This document shows positions 45,553 through 58,025 of a DNA stretch of 64,000 nt, one piece after another (positions within the stretch are counted from its first letter, which is position 1; the number at the start of each line of letters is the position of its first letter). The stretch comes from Salminus brasiliensis (Eukaryota > Chordata > Actinopteri > Characiformes > Bryconidae): assembly GCF_030463535.1 (NCBI RefSeq), contig NC_132896.1:24861709-24925708 (forward strand), written 5' to 3'. A program made the position numbers and the translations under genes. The notes beneath the pieces were generated by a model that saw nothing but the letters and a program-made list of their open reading frames with translations, ran no database searches and was not told where the DNA came from.

Positions 45553-45719
45553 CCCCTTTACGCAGAAAGGCCTATTACACACTTAGGTTTATTATTCAGT
45601 AACTACAGGGATGTCTGTATAAACTGGTGGGGCTATTATTTGGGCTATATTTACAAATGACAAAGTGCACTACTGTTGCCTTAGCTCAAATTTTTCTAAC
45701 TCTTCATTTTAATGGGTTT
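45553..45719. mobile_element. piggyBac-like MITE, second family member
   Basis: TTAA at 45549-45552 followed by CCCC, then aggcctattacacacttagg; the far end is gggtttt before TTAA at 45720-45723. The right boundary is less certain than in the other two copies. Confidence 0.55.
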
Positions 45720-45723
45720 TTAA

Positions 45724-46870
45724 CCATGACATATTTGACCTGAACTGAAAGGCCTACATTCAATAGTCACAGTTCACCCCAAATCCTTTAGTAACCTTTC
45801 TAGTGATCCTATTGCTGCTGTTGGTCCGGTTCTTGCTATTACCCGTTCTGGGCTCATTCGCTTAATATTTGGCCAAATTGGGTGAAATTCATTGGAGTAG
45901 ACAGATCCTCTAAACAGGACAAATAGGCTGTCTCCTTGGAAAGCAGCACTGCTAGAGTACCACAGGCTTTGCGCTAGTGAGACTGATGACTGTGGTCCAT
46001 TCCCAATCACTTGTCCAAGAAGGTGAAGCAAAAGTTGTTACCTGCTGGGTCTGTAGAAAGCTAATAAATACAATTACAGCAAAATAAATCATGTGGATTT
46101 GAATCTTGGTGTGGGATTGTAATGAAGCAATATGCAGCAAGACTGTCAGTGTGCCATCGAAGATCTTTAGGGAATGGGTGCCATGTATATGGGGGATGAG
46201 GCAATGGTAAGGAAATCTGGCAGTAATAAAACCCTTCTTTCTGTTCACAAGGACAGTTGGTCCACTGATTCTCAGAATATGTGGCATAATCATGCTCCAT
46301 TTAATGCATTGCATATGGGACAATAGTAAACATCCATCATGCCTGTGAACCACTTTTCACCACAGTTGATGCTGGATACAAAAACAGCTTCACTTCACAA
46401 ATCTGATTGGTTGAGGTTGTGCTAATGCCAGGCACATGCTTGCGAGAGAATAATGCCCCAATTCCTTACTGTCGATTTTGGGCCACTTCCTTCATTAAAA
46501 ATTAATGACACATTTGAAATGGTTAAGGAGGAGCACTGGTGCGGGTTTAGGCAATTGCTTGGAAAGTGAGCCTGCATTCAAATACAAATGTAAGAAAAGA
46601 ATTGGAATGCAACGTTCAACCTCTGAGGAAACTAATTCATTAGTCGTTGCTGGCAATACTGATTAAAGCTGAAACTAGGACTGTAGTAGTGTGTTCTCAG
46701 TATGCAGTTAATACACTAATTAAACTGAATTGGTGTAAAGTATTCTTGTCATCCATTATTGCTCACAATATGACTTTTAGAAGTCATTGTAATCATAGTG
46801 TTATTTTCCATAACTTTACAGTTTAGTCTTAGTTGGAGCATTTTGTGCTTCTTACCATATTACCATGTCA
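45724..46870. other. no gene established
   Basis: A 133-codon minus ORF (45952-46353) has no recognised domain. The acceptor-like ctttctacag near 46060 is probably fortuitous. Confidence 0.4.
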
Positions 46871-46879
46871 TCTGGGGGG

Positions 46880-47148
46880 TGAATTAGGGTCAGTCTATTG
46901 TTCAGAGATTAGCAGCAGTGTGCAATAGTCTTTCTGTTTCCTTTTCTCAATAAGAGCTTTTTGATCAGCTCCACAACCTTGTCTCTTTAATATGATCTTA
47001 TATCTTCAACAATTCAGAATAACAATGTTTAAAAGACATAAATTAGCTGTCACTGCATATTTAACTATTCATGAGCTAATAAGGTGTTAATAATTATAAT
47101 AATTTAGTTAATAGTTAATATTAATTATCCAATATATTTACATATGTG
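46880..47148. repeat. local duplication, copy A (empty of the TTAA insert)
   Basis: Shares with 47160-47670 the blocks tctgttt.cttttctca.taagagct, ttgatcagctccaca, atatgatcttatat and taattatccaatatatttac. At 47025 the uninterrupted aacaatgtttaaaagacata corresponds to the insertion site in copy B. Confidence 0.8.
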
Positions 47149-47159
47149 TTGAGGTCTGG

Positions 47160-47670
47160 ACTATGGGGAGGTCAGTCCATTGCTCTGAGAAGAGCAGCAG
47201 CGTCTTTGTTTGGGTTGCAAATGCTTTTTCTGTTTTCTTTTCTCAGTAAGAGCTTCTTGATCAGCTCCACATCTTTTTAGACTTTTTAGATAGTGTTGAG
47301 TTGTCTTCTCACAGATGGAGTTTAATTTTCTTCTGTCACATTGTCTATTTTTTAAATTTCAGTTTTGAAAACTGTATACTTTCCTTTGACTCCTTTTACC
47401 ATATGATCTTATATTAATAACACTTTGGAATAACAATATTTAACCTCTTAACACAACAAGGCCTATTAAACACTAAGGTGTATTAGTAATTCCCTACAAG
47501 GGCTTCTGTGCAAACTCTCAAATTCTTTGGTGTGTAATAACACTTTTGGTTTAATCACTTTTAAGTGATTAAACAACATAAATTTGCTGTCTCTTCATAT
47601 TTAACTGATGATGAACTAATTGGGTATTGAGAGTTACTAATAATTATCCAATATATTTACACATATTAAC
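47160..47670. repeat. local duplication, copy B (contains the TTAA insert)
   Basis: Diverged partner of copy A, longer by the inserted MITE and by about 120 bp around 47280-47400 that copy A lacks. Confidence 0.8.
47444..47568. mobile_element. 125-bp piggyBac-like MITE with TTAA target duplication
   Basis: TTAA at 47440-47443 and 47569-47572. It contains aaggcctattaaacactaag near the left end and ggtgtgtaataacac near the right, whose reverse complement resembles the left subterminal word. No coding. Confidence 0.8.
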
Positions 47671-48325
47671 ATCACTTTGTTTCCTCTCATATCTTCTCAT
47701 GAGAGCTGCCCTGTCTTTACACCTGTGTTTAGTTGCATACTAACCAGGGACCAGTCAAACCCACCAGTGGTACCATACATGTGAAACGTTTAATGATGAA
47801 GTAGGAGCATATTACCTCATAATGATGTGATAGCTTATATATGTTTTATAAACTTATGTTATTGTATTAATTAATGATAAATATCTGATTAGTTAATGAT
47901 TAGTTAAAGAGCTAATAGAGTAATAGTACCATATTCTACATACTTTTTACAATATACTGACACCACATATGTTTACCAATTCTTAGATGATTCACTCATA
48001 CACTACAATAAATCTGTTTTCTAAGGTATTAAAACGCAGGCCTTTGACTGATTTGTTCTGATTTGGATGACACAGTTTCATCATCCTTAATGAGGTCAGT
48101 ACTCATCAACTGTTAATGTTAATGGATTCATAATTTAGACTAATCTAGTTCTATTTTGCCCTGGTGATTCATTCTGTTTTCCATCAGAATGGAGTGATTG
48201 TCGATTTGGAAGCTGTTGATGTCACAGAAAGAGAAATGTGATTTGCATTGGCTTGAGAGAGTAAAATTGTTATGAGTGTATCTGTTACATTGAACCTGAG
48301 GAAATGCTTGTTGATGTGATCCATG
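47671..48325. other. no gene seen
   Basis: AT-rich sequence without recognised repeats. Confidence 0.5.
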
Positions 48326-48489
48326 GAGGCTCCACCTCACAATTTACAGAACTTAAAGGATCTGCAGATAACGTCTTCATGCCAGATACCACAGGACACC
48401 TTCAGATGCCTTATGAAGTCCATGACTCGATGGGTCAGAGCTGTTTTGGCAGCACAAGGGGTCCTATTATGGCTGATGGGTATATACAG

Positions 48490-48490
<1 letters not shown>
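48326..48490 (-). mobile_element. Tc1-like fragment (central transposase region)
   Basis: Shares aggatctgc.g..aacgtctt, ccacaggacacc.tcag and gtccatg.c..gat with 49605-49765 and 55435-55615. These are 5'-subterminal parts of a Tc1-like element whose end reads atggctgat. Confidence 0.6.

Positions 48491-48496
<6 letters not shown>

Positions 48497-48545
<49 letters not shown>
48497..48545. repeat. (AT)n microsatellite
   Basis: About 24 AT units immediately after a Tc1-like terminus. Confidence 0.97.
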
Positions 48546-48550
<5 letters not shown>

Positions 48551-49604
48551 CTTACATATTCATTTCCACTTTCTGTGTATCCCTTACAATTACACAGGCT
48601 ATTTTAATTAATGTGCCTTTAACACATTAACTTGTAAATTACCTTCCCTTGGTTGTGCTGTATTGTACCTCATTCAAAGCATTTTGAAGCTGTTGGCTGC
48701 TGAAGGCTGATATATGTTATGGTTTGTTTTTTTGACTTTTTTTTTTTGAAAAACTATGAATTATGTTTTTTACATTTTTTAAACTGTACATAAAATAATT
48801 TTATTTATAAAACTTGAAGACGAAAATTCAATTGTCAATTATATGAGCACTATAAGGGCACACTCTGGTGTTCATTGTTTTTAACAGTTGCATTGAATAT
48901 TCATTGTTTAACATATGACATTTCCCATTAAAAAAAAAAAAGCCCATCATCACATAATGACAACTCTGCTGCAACAGTTATTCGCTACACTGTATTGTTT
49001 TTCTCTGCACTATTTTACACGTAGCGCGACGACCCGCTCGTTTGACATGTGAACACAGATGGAGTGTTGCTTCATTTTTCTCCCATACAGTGATTTCTCA
49101 CCCAAGGCTCAAAATGACATCCCCTTGACTGAGGCGGTTTGGCACTTCGCTAACACTTATGCAACAGTGTGTCATTTGACAGATGGCGTAGAATCTTGAG
49201 CCTCTTAAATATTATCAGGAGGTTAACTTGGATTCCACTGAATCGTGTCGAATTAAGGCAAATTAGGTCCATAGACGTCACTGGCTGACTGTGAAATCTC
49301 TTGCCAAAAGGCCAGCGCTGTGTGTAATATGTTATGGCATACCAATGAAACTGCAGTTAAAAGATTTTTGGAATTGACACTTTATTTCACTCGTACCCAG
49401 CAGCATCTGAATGCCAAGGTTTCAGACCACAACGCTCAGGATTGCTCAAACTACTTGGGAATATCCACCTCAGATATAAACATTAGATGAATGGAGAATC
49501 CTTGAATACATACAACATCAGTAAGTAATGTTATCTCTCCTCAGCTGACAGTGCTGTCCTTGGATGCTTCTACTAAGTAATTCAACTGGTGACTTACAAA
49601 TTAC
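48546..49604. other. no gene seen; candidate conserved block 49010-49335
   Basis: 48700-48970 is low-complexity A/T. 49010-49335 is balanced, non-repetitive and contains SOX/homeodomain-like words; it is a conserved non-coding candidate only. Confidence 0.3.
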
Positions 49605-49765
49605 AGGACTTATAGGATCTGCTGCTGACATCTTGGTGCCAAATAGCACAGGACACATTCAGAGGTCTTGTGGAGTCCATGCCTTGACAAGTCCGAGCTG
49701 TTTTGGTGGCATGAGGGGGACCTAAACAATATTAGGTGGGTGGTATTAATGTTATGGCCTATATA
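49605..49765 (-). mobile_element. Tc1-like fragment abutting a palindromic repeat
   Basis: aggatctgctgctgacatct, cagaggtcttgtggagtcca, then caatattaggtgggtggtat and the terminus aatgttatggcc. The same family as 48326 and 55435. Confidence 0.65.
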
Positions 49766-50300
49766 TATTTCCCACAGTTCTTCAATAGCTGAGACCCCCA
49801 CAGGACCACCACTGGGCAGGTATTATTTGGGTGGTGGGTCATTCTCAGCACTGCAGTGACACTGACTTGGTGGTGATGTATTAGTGTGTGTTGTGCTGGT
49901 ACAAGTGGATCAGACACAGCAGTTCTGCTGGAGTCGTTAAACACCTCAGCATCACTTCTAGACTGAGAATAGTCCACCTACCAGAAATATCCAGCCATCT
50001 GCGTCCTGGGAGCAGCATCCTGTGACCACTGATGAAGGACTAGAAGACCAACATAAAATGTGCAGCAATAGACGAGCTCTTACATCTACAAGGTGAACTG
50101 ACTAGGTAGGAGGTCCTAATAGAGTGGGCAGTGAGTGGACACAGTGTTTAAAAACTCCAGCAGCACTTCTGTGCTTGATCCACTCAAACCAGCACAGCGG
50201 ACATATCCCGCTCTGTGGTGGCCCTGTGGGGTCCCGAACATAGTATGCAGAGAAACGAAGATGAACTACATTCTGTAATTGCAGAACTATAAAGCTGTTA
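49766..50300. mobile_element. palindromic non-autonomous DNA element, right arm deleted internally
   Basis: Left arm 49800-49950 (ggaccaccac, cattctcagcactgcagtga, gtggatcagacacagcag, ctgctggagt..ttaaacac) is mirrored by the right arm 50146-50235, which lacks the middle of the palindrome. No coding. A frequent repeat in fish genomes as I recall it. Confidence 0.75.
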
Positions 50301-51225
50301 AGTTTTCTCAGCTAACAACAGCCTTCCACCGTTTATCCTGATTAGGTGGATCACAGCAATTTATCACTGTGTCAAAGACAGACCTCAACTAGCATTCACT
50401 GCTGACTCTCAAATGTCTCATCCTTTTCTTGATTCTTGTTATCTTGATTCTGTCTTTTCTTGCTTTTAGGATAAGGATATAGTTCTTGGTCTCACACACT
50501 ACTGATCTTGCTTTGGTATTGACTCAGACTACTTGACTACTACCAAGTCTTGGTCTTGACTCAACCTTGATGTGTCCAGGTCTTCTTCCTGTCTCTGTTC
50601 TTAACTACAACACTAGTTTTGAATACTGCGGTGTGCTACAACAACAGACTGGCTTTGCTCTAGTTGTTGGGACTAGAAGTGATTTAATGCTACTAATGCT
50701 AGATTATGCAAGAAGCTTCCCTCTCTGAGAGGACGGCCTATTATTAGCAGTGTGGAAGGGTGGAACCTCCCAAAACACCTGTGTTCAGGGACCATGACCA
50801 CGCAAGACCATGATTCATCCCTGTTGGAAGTATACTTGTGTTTCTTGTAGGCCTGCATTTATTTATTCAAATACATGAAACTGGGGGTAGAGCCTTAGAA
50901 TACGGATTAAAATTCCAGTGCTTCCAAAGTTCTGATTTTAAGTGATGTGAATTCACATCTTTTGTATTTATGAATAATACGAGACGTCTGCTAAAAGTTT
51001 TTGCAAGATCTGTGCTCTTTTGCACAGATAAAATTAGGTGCCTTTTTATGAAACTCTCAGTGGACCACCACATCCTGTGCATCGGATGGCCGCTTGGTCT
51101 GAGGTCATCAGAAATGACGCAATGTGATGTGCAGGGAGGGAGGGGGTACTACATGCAACAGGTTCAACATGGGGTGATCCTGCAAACATGAACAGAGGAA
51201 ATCAGAGGAAACAACATTTTTTTCG
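50301..51225. other. no gene seen
   Basis: Mixed-composition sequence without recognised features. Confidence 0.5.
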
Positions 51226-51570
51226 TGTCTTCTGTGCTCAGGCCTGCAGGCGCGTATCTGGTTGAAACTCAAATTTCCGCAATTAGGCTCATCACAGAAG
51301 TATGTGGATGAATCTCTGATGACTTAAATTCAGTTACCGACGGGGTTGAACTTTGTACCCACTCAGTAATGAGCTCTATGTGGGAGGGTGATGATGCTCA
51401 CTGCTCTGTGCAGGCTGTAATGGAGTTGTCGGCTGTGGAGACTAACACAGGCCCATATAATGACACAGAAAATTAAGCCAAAGCCTGTGGTGATGTGTAA
51501 TTGAACCTTTGCACCACGGCGCTACATCGCGGCGACTGAGATGGAGTCAGAGCTTCATGTCCTGTTATAT
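51226..51570. other. candidate conserved non-coding block
   Basis: Balanced, non-repetitive, GC-rich near 51520-51560; no ORF. Confidence 0.3.
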
Positions 51571-51654
51571 TAAGAATCTTCATGAGAAGAAAATGAGATC
51601 TTTCACATAGTTTGAATGTTGTGATGGCCCCAACAGTTATCATAATCATAATTA

Positions 51655-51712
51655 ATTATAATTAATTGATCAATTGGGTAAGCCTAAATGATCAATTGGG
51701 TAAGCCTACCCA
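51655..51712. repeat. short tandem duplication
   Basis: gatcaattgggtaagcctaa and gatcaattgggtaagcctac, 22 bp apart, after an attaatt palindromic stretch. Confidence 0.9.
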
Positions 51713-52435
51713 TAATGCATCACAGAGTGGGAGGTCAGCATTTGGATTCAGTGTGGGTGTCCCGATCGAGGAGTCTAAGAGTGGATTCCTCCTGTTTTTA
51801 GAATTCTGCTCTTAGTCGCAAAAAAATACAATCTGCCGCCCACTCTGTTATAGGTTCCATTCACTATAGCCCTGCAGAATAATGCTCCTGAATGGATTCG
51901 TGGCACAGGGTTTTCTTTGATCATAGCGTTACTATGAGCCAAATTCATTTTAATTAAAAGGACAGTTCCGGTTCTGAAAGCTGATTGGCTGAGCAGTGCT
52001 CAGAACTGTGGTAAACATATACACAGATGACCGCACACCTTAATTGAACTCTGCATTAATGCGGCAAGTTATTAAAAACCATTGTGCCACTGTGTTCATG
52101 GGATGATCTTTGATCACCACGTTGCTTGGCAACAGTAGCTCACTGTTAACGAACTACATTGCTTGGAAGAAGAATTGTCTTTTCAAATTGTTGTTATTAA
52201 ATAGAAATTAGATTCTTTTTTTCAGCCACTGTTAATAACAATAATAATGCACTCAAAGCCATCCTCTAAAAAATACTGCACACGCTAAAAAATTAAGCTG
52301 CTACTAAGACTTCTTTGTGTGATCACATGGGAGGAAGCATGTCACATGTAATTGTTACTTATGAAATATATGTGGTCTTCCTGTAGAAGATAGCATATTG
52401 TTTAGTAGCTGCAGCCTTAACTAATATTCTATATC
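51713..52435. other. no gene seen
   Basis: Nothing recognised. Confidence 0.5.
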
Positions 52436-52492
52436 ATATACCAATCAGCCATAACATTAATACCACCTCCTCATGGATGATCAGTGTATATT
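52436..52492 (+). repeat. solo terminal inverted repeat of the Tc1-like family
   Basis: ccaatcagccataacattaa followed by taccacctcc is the inverse of the terminus at 49740-49765 and 55590-55610. No element body attached. Confidence 0.65.
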
Positions 52493-53006
52493 GTTTTGAA
52501 CGACTATACTGTAATGTGTTCTATAAGTTATAGTAATATGCATAACAAGACTCACATGTAGTGTAAATTGGTAAATAACTTTTAAATTAAGTGAAGGTTC
52601 TTTAGATCATAACATGTTCCACACTCACACATCTCTATTACAAACATGGGTCTTTATGGAAGCAAAACCTTTAAAGCACCTTAATTTAAAAAAAAAGATT
52701 GACAGGACCAAAATTGTCATTTTAGTGTTTAACATCTTCCATCAAATAGATCATTTAGTTCTCTGTTCTTCAGAAACATTAATGTTACTAATGCATTATA
52801 ATGTGAAAGCTGCTTATATTAGATTTTTTAAAAAGAGGGTAGGTATTGGTACTGTTTCAAGAAGATAAAATGAGGTCGCCCACATTAATGGATATTGCCC
52901 AGGTGCATTTACTTTCTGGTTATCTCTTAATTACACTCTAGGCAGCCATCTCTTGGAGGAACAAATCACTACTCTGTGTGCTATGTGTTTAGAAATAGAA
53001 TGTGTG

Positions 53007-53009
<3 letters not shown>
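52493..53009. other. no gene seen
   Basis: AT-rich; an 84-codon ORF at 52614-52868 has no recognised domain. Confidence 0.45.

Positions 53010-53093
<84 letters not shown>
53010..53093. repeat. compound (AT)n(AC)n microsatellite
   Basis: About 29 AT units switching to about 13 AC units at 53068. Confidence 0.98.
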
Positions 53094-54640
53094 GTGTTTG
53101 TGTAAGGAGAGAGGAAATCTACTCTCTCGAGCAGATTGCAGAGATAATCCAGCGTCTCTGATGGGGAGTTAGTAGAGCTTGGCCCTCAGGGATTTTCACT
53201 TGGACATACATTTATATCCCCTGCAAAAGAATGGGTGTAATCCGTAATTTTCCGCATTCAGCCAATAGTGCTAAAAATTTGAATGAAACTATCACAGCAA
53301 AAGAAAAAAGCATTGACCTGATAAATGGGCACTGTCCGATCCAAGATTTGTGTTCATATAAGAGGATATCATGGACAGCATTGAGTAGACTTGTTTACAT
53401 CCATGAGAATGTCATGGATACTGTTGCAGGCCTGGGGTAGATGTTGTGTGTTTTGCCTTGTATTAGGTAGTCGCACATCAGCTGCATGCATGGTTATGTC
53501 AGTTTTCATTCACGGAGATGTCTTAATCTGATCTTATCCTTTAAATCCAATAAAAATGCCATATTTGGATTGCGTGTGAAATATCACACTACCTAGTTTT
53601 TTAGTACAAGCCACGGTGGTAATAAAGCGTGTCTTTAATTAAGAAGGAATACTAATGAATCATTCATCTATGGTGACATCTGAACAACCAATGAAACTGG
53701 TGCAGATGCAGGCTTTTCCAATGACCTGAATGCTAGTTAATACTGCATTTGCTCAAGTAAAAAGCTTGGCTTCCTCCCACAGCTTTGCAGCAGTAAATGT
53801 CACTCTGCTTGCAGAGAATGGAGCTATAATCCCTGGCTAGAACAGGAGCTTTTAGGCAGACAGGCACATCACCTAAGCGCCAGCTCAATCACATTTATGG
53901 CTCCCTTGTTTGTGTTATTCATGTCATGACGGAGAAGTGGCTGGGAGGTTACAATTTACAAAAGTACTGCTATTATTTGCATTTATTATTCATTTACATC
54001 ATGTCAGACCTTTCTTTTCAAAGCTCAGGCAATCTAATATGCATGCAGGTGACACATTTGTTTCTTGTATACACATTTTTCCTAAAAGCACCTACTGTGT
54101 AGGTTCACCTTGCTGGTGTACAGTTACAGACTGTAGGCCATCTATTGATACACAATTTGTGATAGTGGAAGCACTTCTAAAAGGGTAATGCCATATAGAA
54201 GCATGAAAACCCAAAGCATGCACAAAGCATGGTTCTTTGCCTGGTTAAGGCAATATTATGTAACCTTTTTACTTTAAAGTACAGCTTCAGAATCATTGTG
54301 ATACTCCACTGACCTGTAATAGGGAAAATAGCGTCTCTCTTCTTCCTGCTACAGGCTTGGCACACTGCTAAGTGTACTTTGTAACTTGTAAAGTGGTCAG
54401 AATAACGCTCATAACACTGCATAACCCAAGTCACATTTGTGCAAAACCCTGGAGTAAAAAAACCCTGTAGTCAGTCCACATGATTCTTTCACTTTCTTTC
54501 AGTCACTTTTCATATCTCTCAGCTTGTCCATAAATACATGTGTAAAGCGGGGCTTTTAGGCGAGGCTCAAAACACAAAGTACACTTCTCAACCCTAGGGG
54601 GAGCCCAGGAGCAGAAAAAAAACATTTCTTAAACTGGCAT
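53094..54640. other. no gene seen; candidate conserved block 53800-54020 with an octamer
   Basis: The perfect POU octamer ATTTGCAT lies at 53975-53982 within non-repetitive sequence. The remainder is unremarkable. Confidence 0.35.
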
Positions 54641-54930
54641 TAAGATAAGATGTAAGATTAAGAAAAAAATCCTTTATTAGTCCCACAGTGAGGAAATTCT
54701 CAGTATCACAGCAGAAAAGGAATAGCAAGACACTCAAAAATGTAGATAAATGACCACTATATACACAATATAAATAATAGAAGTAAAAAAAAAAAGCAAT
54801 AACAATATTATTTACACATTATTTACAGATAATTGCAAATTGCACACATGGGGGGGGGGGGGTATTGCACATTGTATTTTTACAATTAGTACAATTACAA
54901 GTACACAGAAATAACAGTGCTCTTTCATAG
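54641..54930 (+). repeat. retroelement 3'-tail-like repeat with G13 run
   Basis: aatcctttattagtcccaca then gaggaaattctcagtatcac, as at 11130, followed by a long AT/CA body. A 13-base G run lies at 54850-54862. Confidence 0.55.
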
Positions 54931-55430
54931 AGAGTTCCTGGACACCCCTTATGTTTCTATACCTTTATTCTTTCTAAAAAGTTGTTTTAAACTTTGTATA
55001 CAAATATGTATAGAAAATATAATTAAAATAGTAATGTCCTTTTTTTAATGTTGAATTTCATCACAGTTTTAATGCAGGATTTAGTTGATGCATGTGGTAA
55101 AATGTTTGTATTGCAAGTGTTTTACATAGATTTACCAAAATGACTTGAAACTATAAATCAAGAAATCAAATTCATTCAATTAATTATTTCATATTATTTA
55201 AATATGAGGTCATTTAATTTAATCGGGTTTCAGCCATAAGATTAAAGCCATTTACAGCTGAAGTGAATACCACTGATTATCCTGTTACAATAGCATCTGT
55301 CAAAGGATGGGAGATACATATGAGGGAATAAGTGAACAGTCAGCTCTTGAAGTTGGCATGCCTTTTAAGGTATTCCTAGTATGCAGTAGTTAGTACCTAC
55401 CAAAGAATGTCCAAGGAACACCCACCAGTG
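54931..55430. other. no gene seen
   Basis: AT-rich sequence. Confidence 0.5.
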
Positions 55431-55615
55431 AACCAACCTTTCAACTTACAGGATTGAAAGAATCTGCCGCTAACGTCTTGGTGGCAAATACCACAGGGCA
55501 CCCTCGGAGGTCTTGTGGAGTCCATACCTTGATGAGATGGAGATGATCTGGAGTCGTGAGGGGGATCTACTCAATATTAGGCAGGTGGTTTTACTGTTAT
55601 AGCTGATTGTTGCAT
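55431..55615 (-). mobile_element. Tc1-like fragment with terminus
   Basis: aatctgccgctaacgtcttg, ggaggtcttgtggagtccat, caatattaggcaggtggttt and the end tactgttatagctgat. Third fragment of the family at 48326 and 49605. Confidence 0.65.
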
Positions 55616-56139
55616 GCATTCTCCATTGGAGAAAGAGCTTTGCTCAATGTCCATTTTCATACCGTCACTGTAATTGCACATACAGTGGTTTGATCCATGT
55701 CTAAATTATGTAATCAGTCAAGTGTGTCACATAATCTGATGTATGGCTTTGCTTTTCTGACCACTAAAGAAAATGCTGTGTTTTTGTGTCAGGAGGGAGA
55801 AAGTTCACAGGGGTTTTAGGGAATACCGAAGAGCTTGCTTTTTTAAAGTAATGGTCTAATCCTGACCCTTGTCTGTTTCTTAAACGCAGTGCCCTGAGAG
55901 CAGATAACCTCTCTCAGAACAAAATTGACCTCACTTTATACTTTCCTCAGAAGCACAAGGGTTTATTTTCTGCAAGACCTTGGCAGCAGGAGGCTGTAGA
56001 TAAAGCCTAAACGTTCTTCATGTTTACTAAGTGTGTACAGCTGCGTAATTTTTAAAGCCAGACCAAACAGTTTGGAAGGCAGACCAAACAGTTAACCACA
56101 CACAGGTTCCAAAAGTGGTCTTAGATTTCAGTCTGACAG
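55616..56139. other. no gene seen
   Basis: Contains a 17-bp near-duplicate (ccagaccaaacagtt / cagaccaaacagtt, 56062-56095); otherwise plain. Confidence 0.45.
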
Positions 56140-56640
56140 TCATTGTTCATTTCAAGTTTTGTGAACTTTGGAAACCCTGACCGTGAAGCGAACCTTTCAA
56201 GTTCAGTTCTGTACAACTATTGAGAGCTGAAGTGAGAATAATGGTGTTTTTCCCCCAGCCTGGTTGTTCTCTTAAATTTCTATGAACCAATATGTTGCAT
56301 GAGGTGGTCCCAATGGCAGGGACAGATGTGTACCAGTACAGTTCAGTGGAGCAGAAGACCTTCTTTCCCAGCTCATCTATCTCTCCCTTTTCCTGCACCC
56401 AACCTCCCCCCTCCATTCTCTTTCCCGCCGCAGCCTTCGGCAAACTCACTTTGCTGCATTGTTTGACAAAATGAGGGAGGGAGATAAAGCACTTACGAAA
56501 ATGAAGCTCCGTCTAACTCTATTCACCGCTGACTGATTGCATTCAATCACATTTCATTTGCATGTGATTCTGTGTCAGAATGTGTGCGCATTCCAATTAA
56601 AACCTGCAGTAAATCCACAGTCAACAAATATGTGCAATCA
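56140..56640. other. candidate conserved block with octamer
   Basis: Non-repetitive, with perfect ATTTGCAT at 56556-56563 and a cattgtttgaca SOX-like word at 56458-56469. Confidence 0.35.
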
Positions 56641-57800
56641 CTTGCTGGGGTTATTGGCGCTCCCTCCTAGCATGTACATCTCTGACACAGTAGCAACACT
56701 TTGCAAACATGGTCACTATAGTACATGCAATATTATTACTTTCTGCATAGGAGACCCTAAGCATTGGCTATAAGCCACAGACAGTGGAGGTACATTACAA
56801 GTGGGCCTACTACAAGTTTACAGATGAGATCGAACAGAGGCACTCAAATCATACAGAGGAAAGATTCATGACATAAGCCATTGATTACTGTTAAAAGCCA
56901 GTGATTACAGTAGAAGCCAGAGAATGTTACAAAGCCTCCAGTCAAATCATATTACCTAAAACTACACCTAAACCGAAACTAAAATTAAACCATTCATGAC
57001 AAAACGTGTTTTTAGACAGCAGGCGCACTCATCAAAAGTTATTCTTGGTGAAAGATCTTCTAAGGTTGATCAGTCGTGAAGTGTGCAAATCACAACCACA
57101 AACAGATTCCTGATTACAAGGCAACAAGTTGTGTAGTGTGAAATGTACAGCGACTCTGACAACTCTGAAAGTCATGTAATGTGCACCTGGCATATCCAAA
57201 TGTAGGCTATCCAATCACTATTAACCAGTTGTAGGCTAACCAATTATAGTCTGACCATTCGCAGACTACCCAAACATAAGATGAATACAGCAAAACTGCT
57301 TTAAGGGTGAATTACTATCTAGGTAATGGTTTTGTTTATTTATATAAATCTGTAACTTTAGAAGAAATAATCAAAATGAAAATGCAATAACATATTGTGA
57401 TTTATTTAAAAAATATCAGGGATTTAATCTTCATTGAGACCTTAAGCAAATCATTGAGTGTCAAGGCCAATATCCTACTATAGCACATAAGGCAGGATAT
57501 TTGACCTCCAAGACCAGATCAAGAGTTCACAGGATTTACGGTCATGGTAATTACAGTCCTGACAGAACTTTGAAACGGAAGTGATGAAAATGAAATGGAT
57601 GATTGATTGACCTATGGACAGAAAAGTATGGTATATGAATAGGGTTAGCCTTCTGAGCGGTTTTACAGTAAAGAGGTGTTGTATAAATTTAATATAGCAT
57701 TTCATTATTGTATACTTGGTGTTTAAATGATGAATGTCCACACAGGCTGCATGGTCAGAGCTGTGACTTAGTGGGGAATATTAAAATAATGACATTTCCT
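56641..57800. other. no gene seen
   Basis: Short local repetition (gactacc/ccaatcac/accaatta words, 57215-57270). No ORF of note. Confidence 0.45.
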
Positions 57801-58025
57801 TACAGCTCAATTTGAGAATCAATTTCCCCTCAGCAGTAGACTAGGTGTTTAGCATTTAGCGCTGAGGCAGCCTCTCAGTGAGGTGATGGAAGAGCGGGCT
57901 CCTGGTGTGCTGATTGATTCTGCTGAGGTCTGAATGTTTCTGTTTACTTTCCGATCACAGGCAGCTGGGTTATAAATCATTGTAATTCACACCTCAGCAG
58001 CAGTGCAGACTACACTTGCTCTACT
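57801..58025. other. candidate conserved non-coding block
   Basis: GC-balanced with several ctcagcagcag and attgattc words; no coding signal. Confidence 0.3.

Noticed and set aside
45952..46353. 133-codon minus-strand ORF as a gene
   Set aside because: No recognisable domain, no repeat-protein match from memory and AT-rich surroundings; likely chance.
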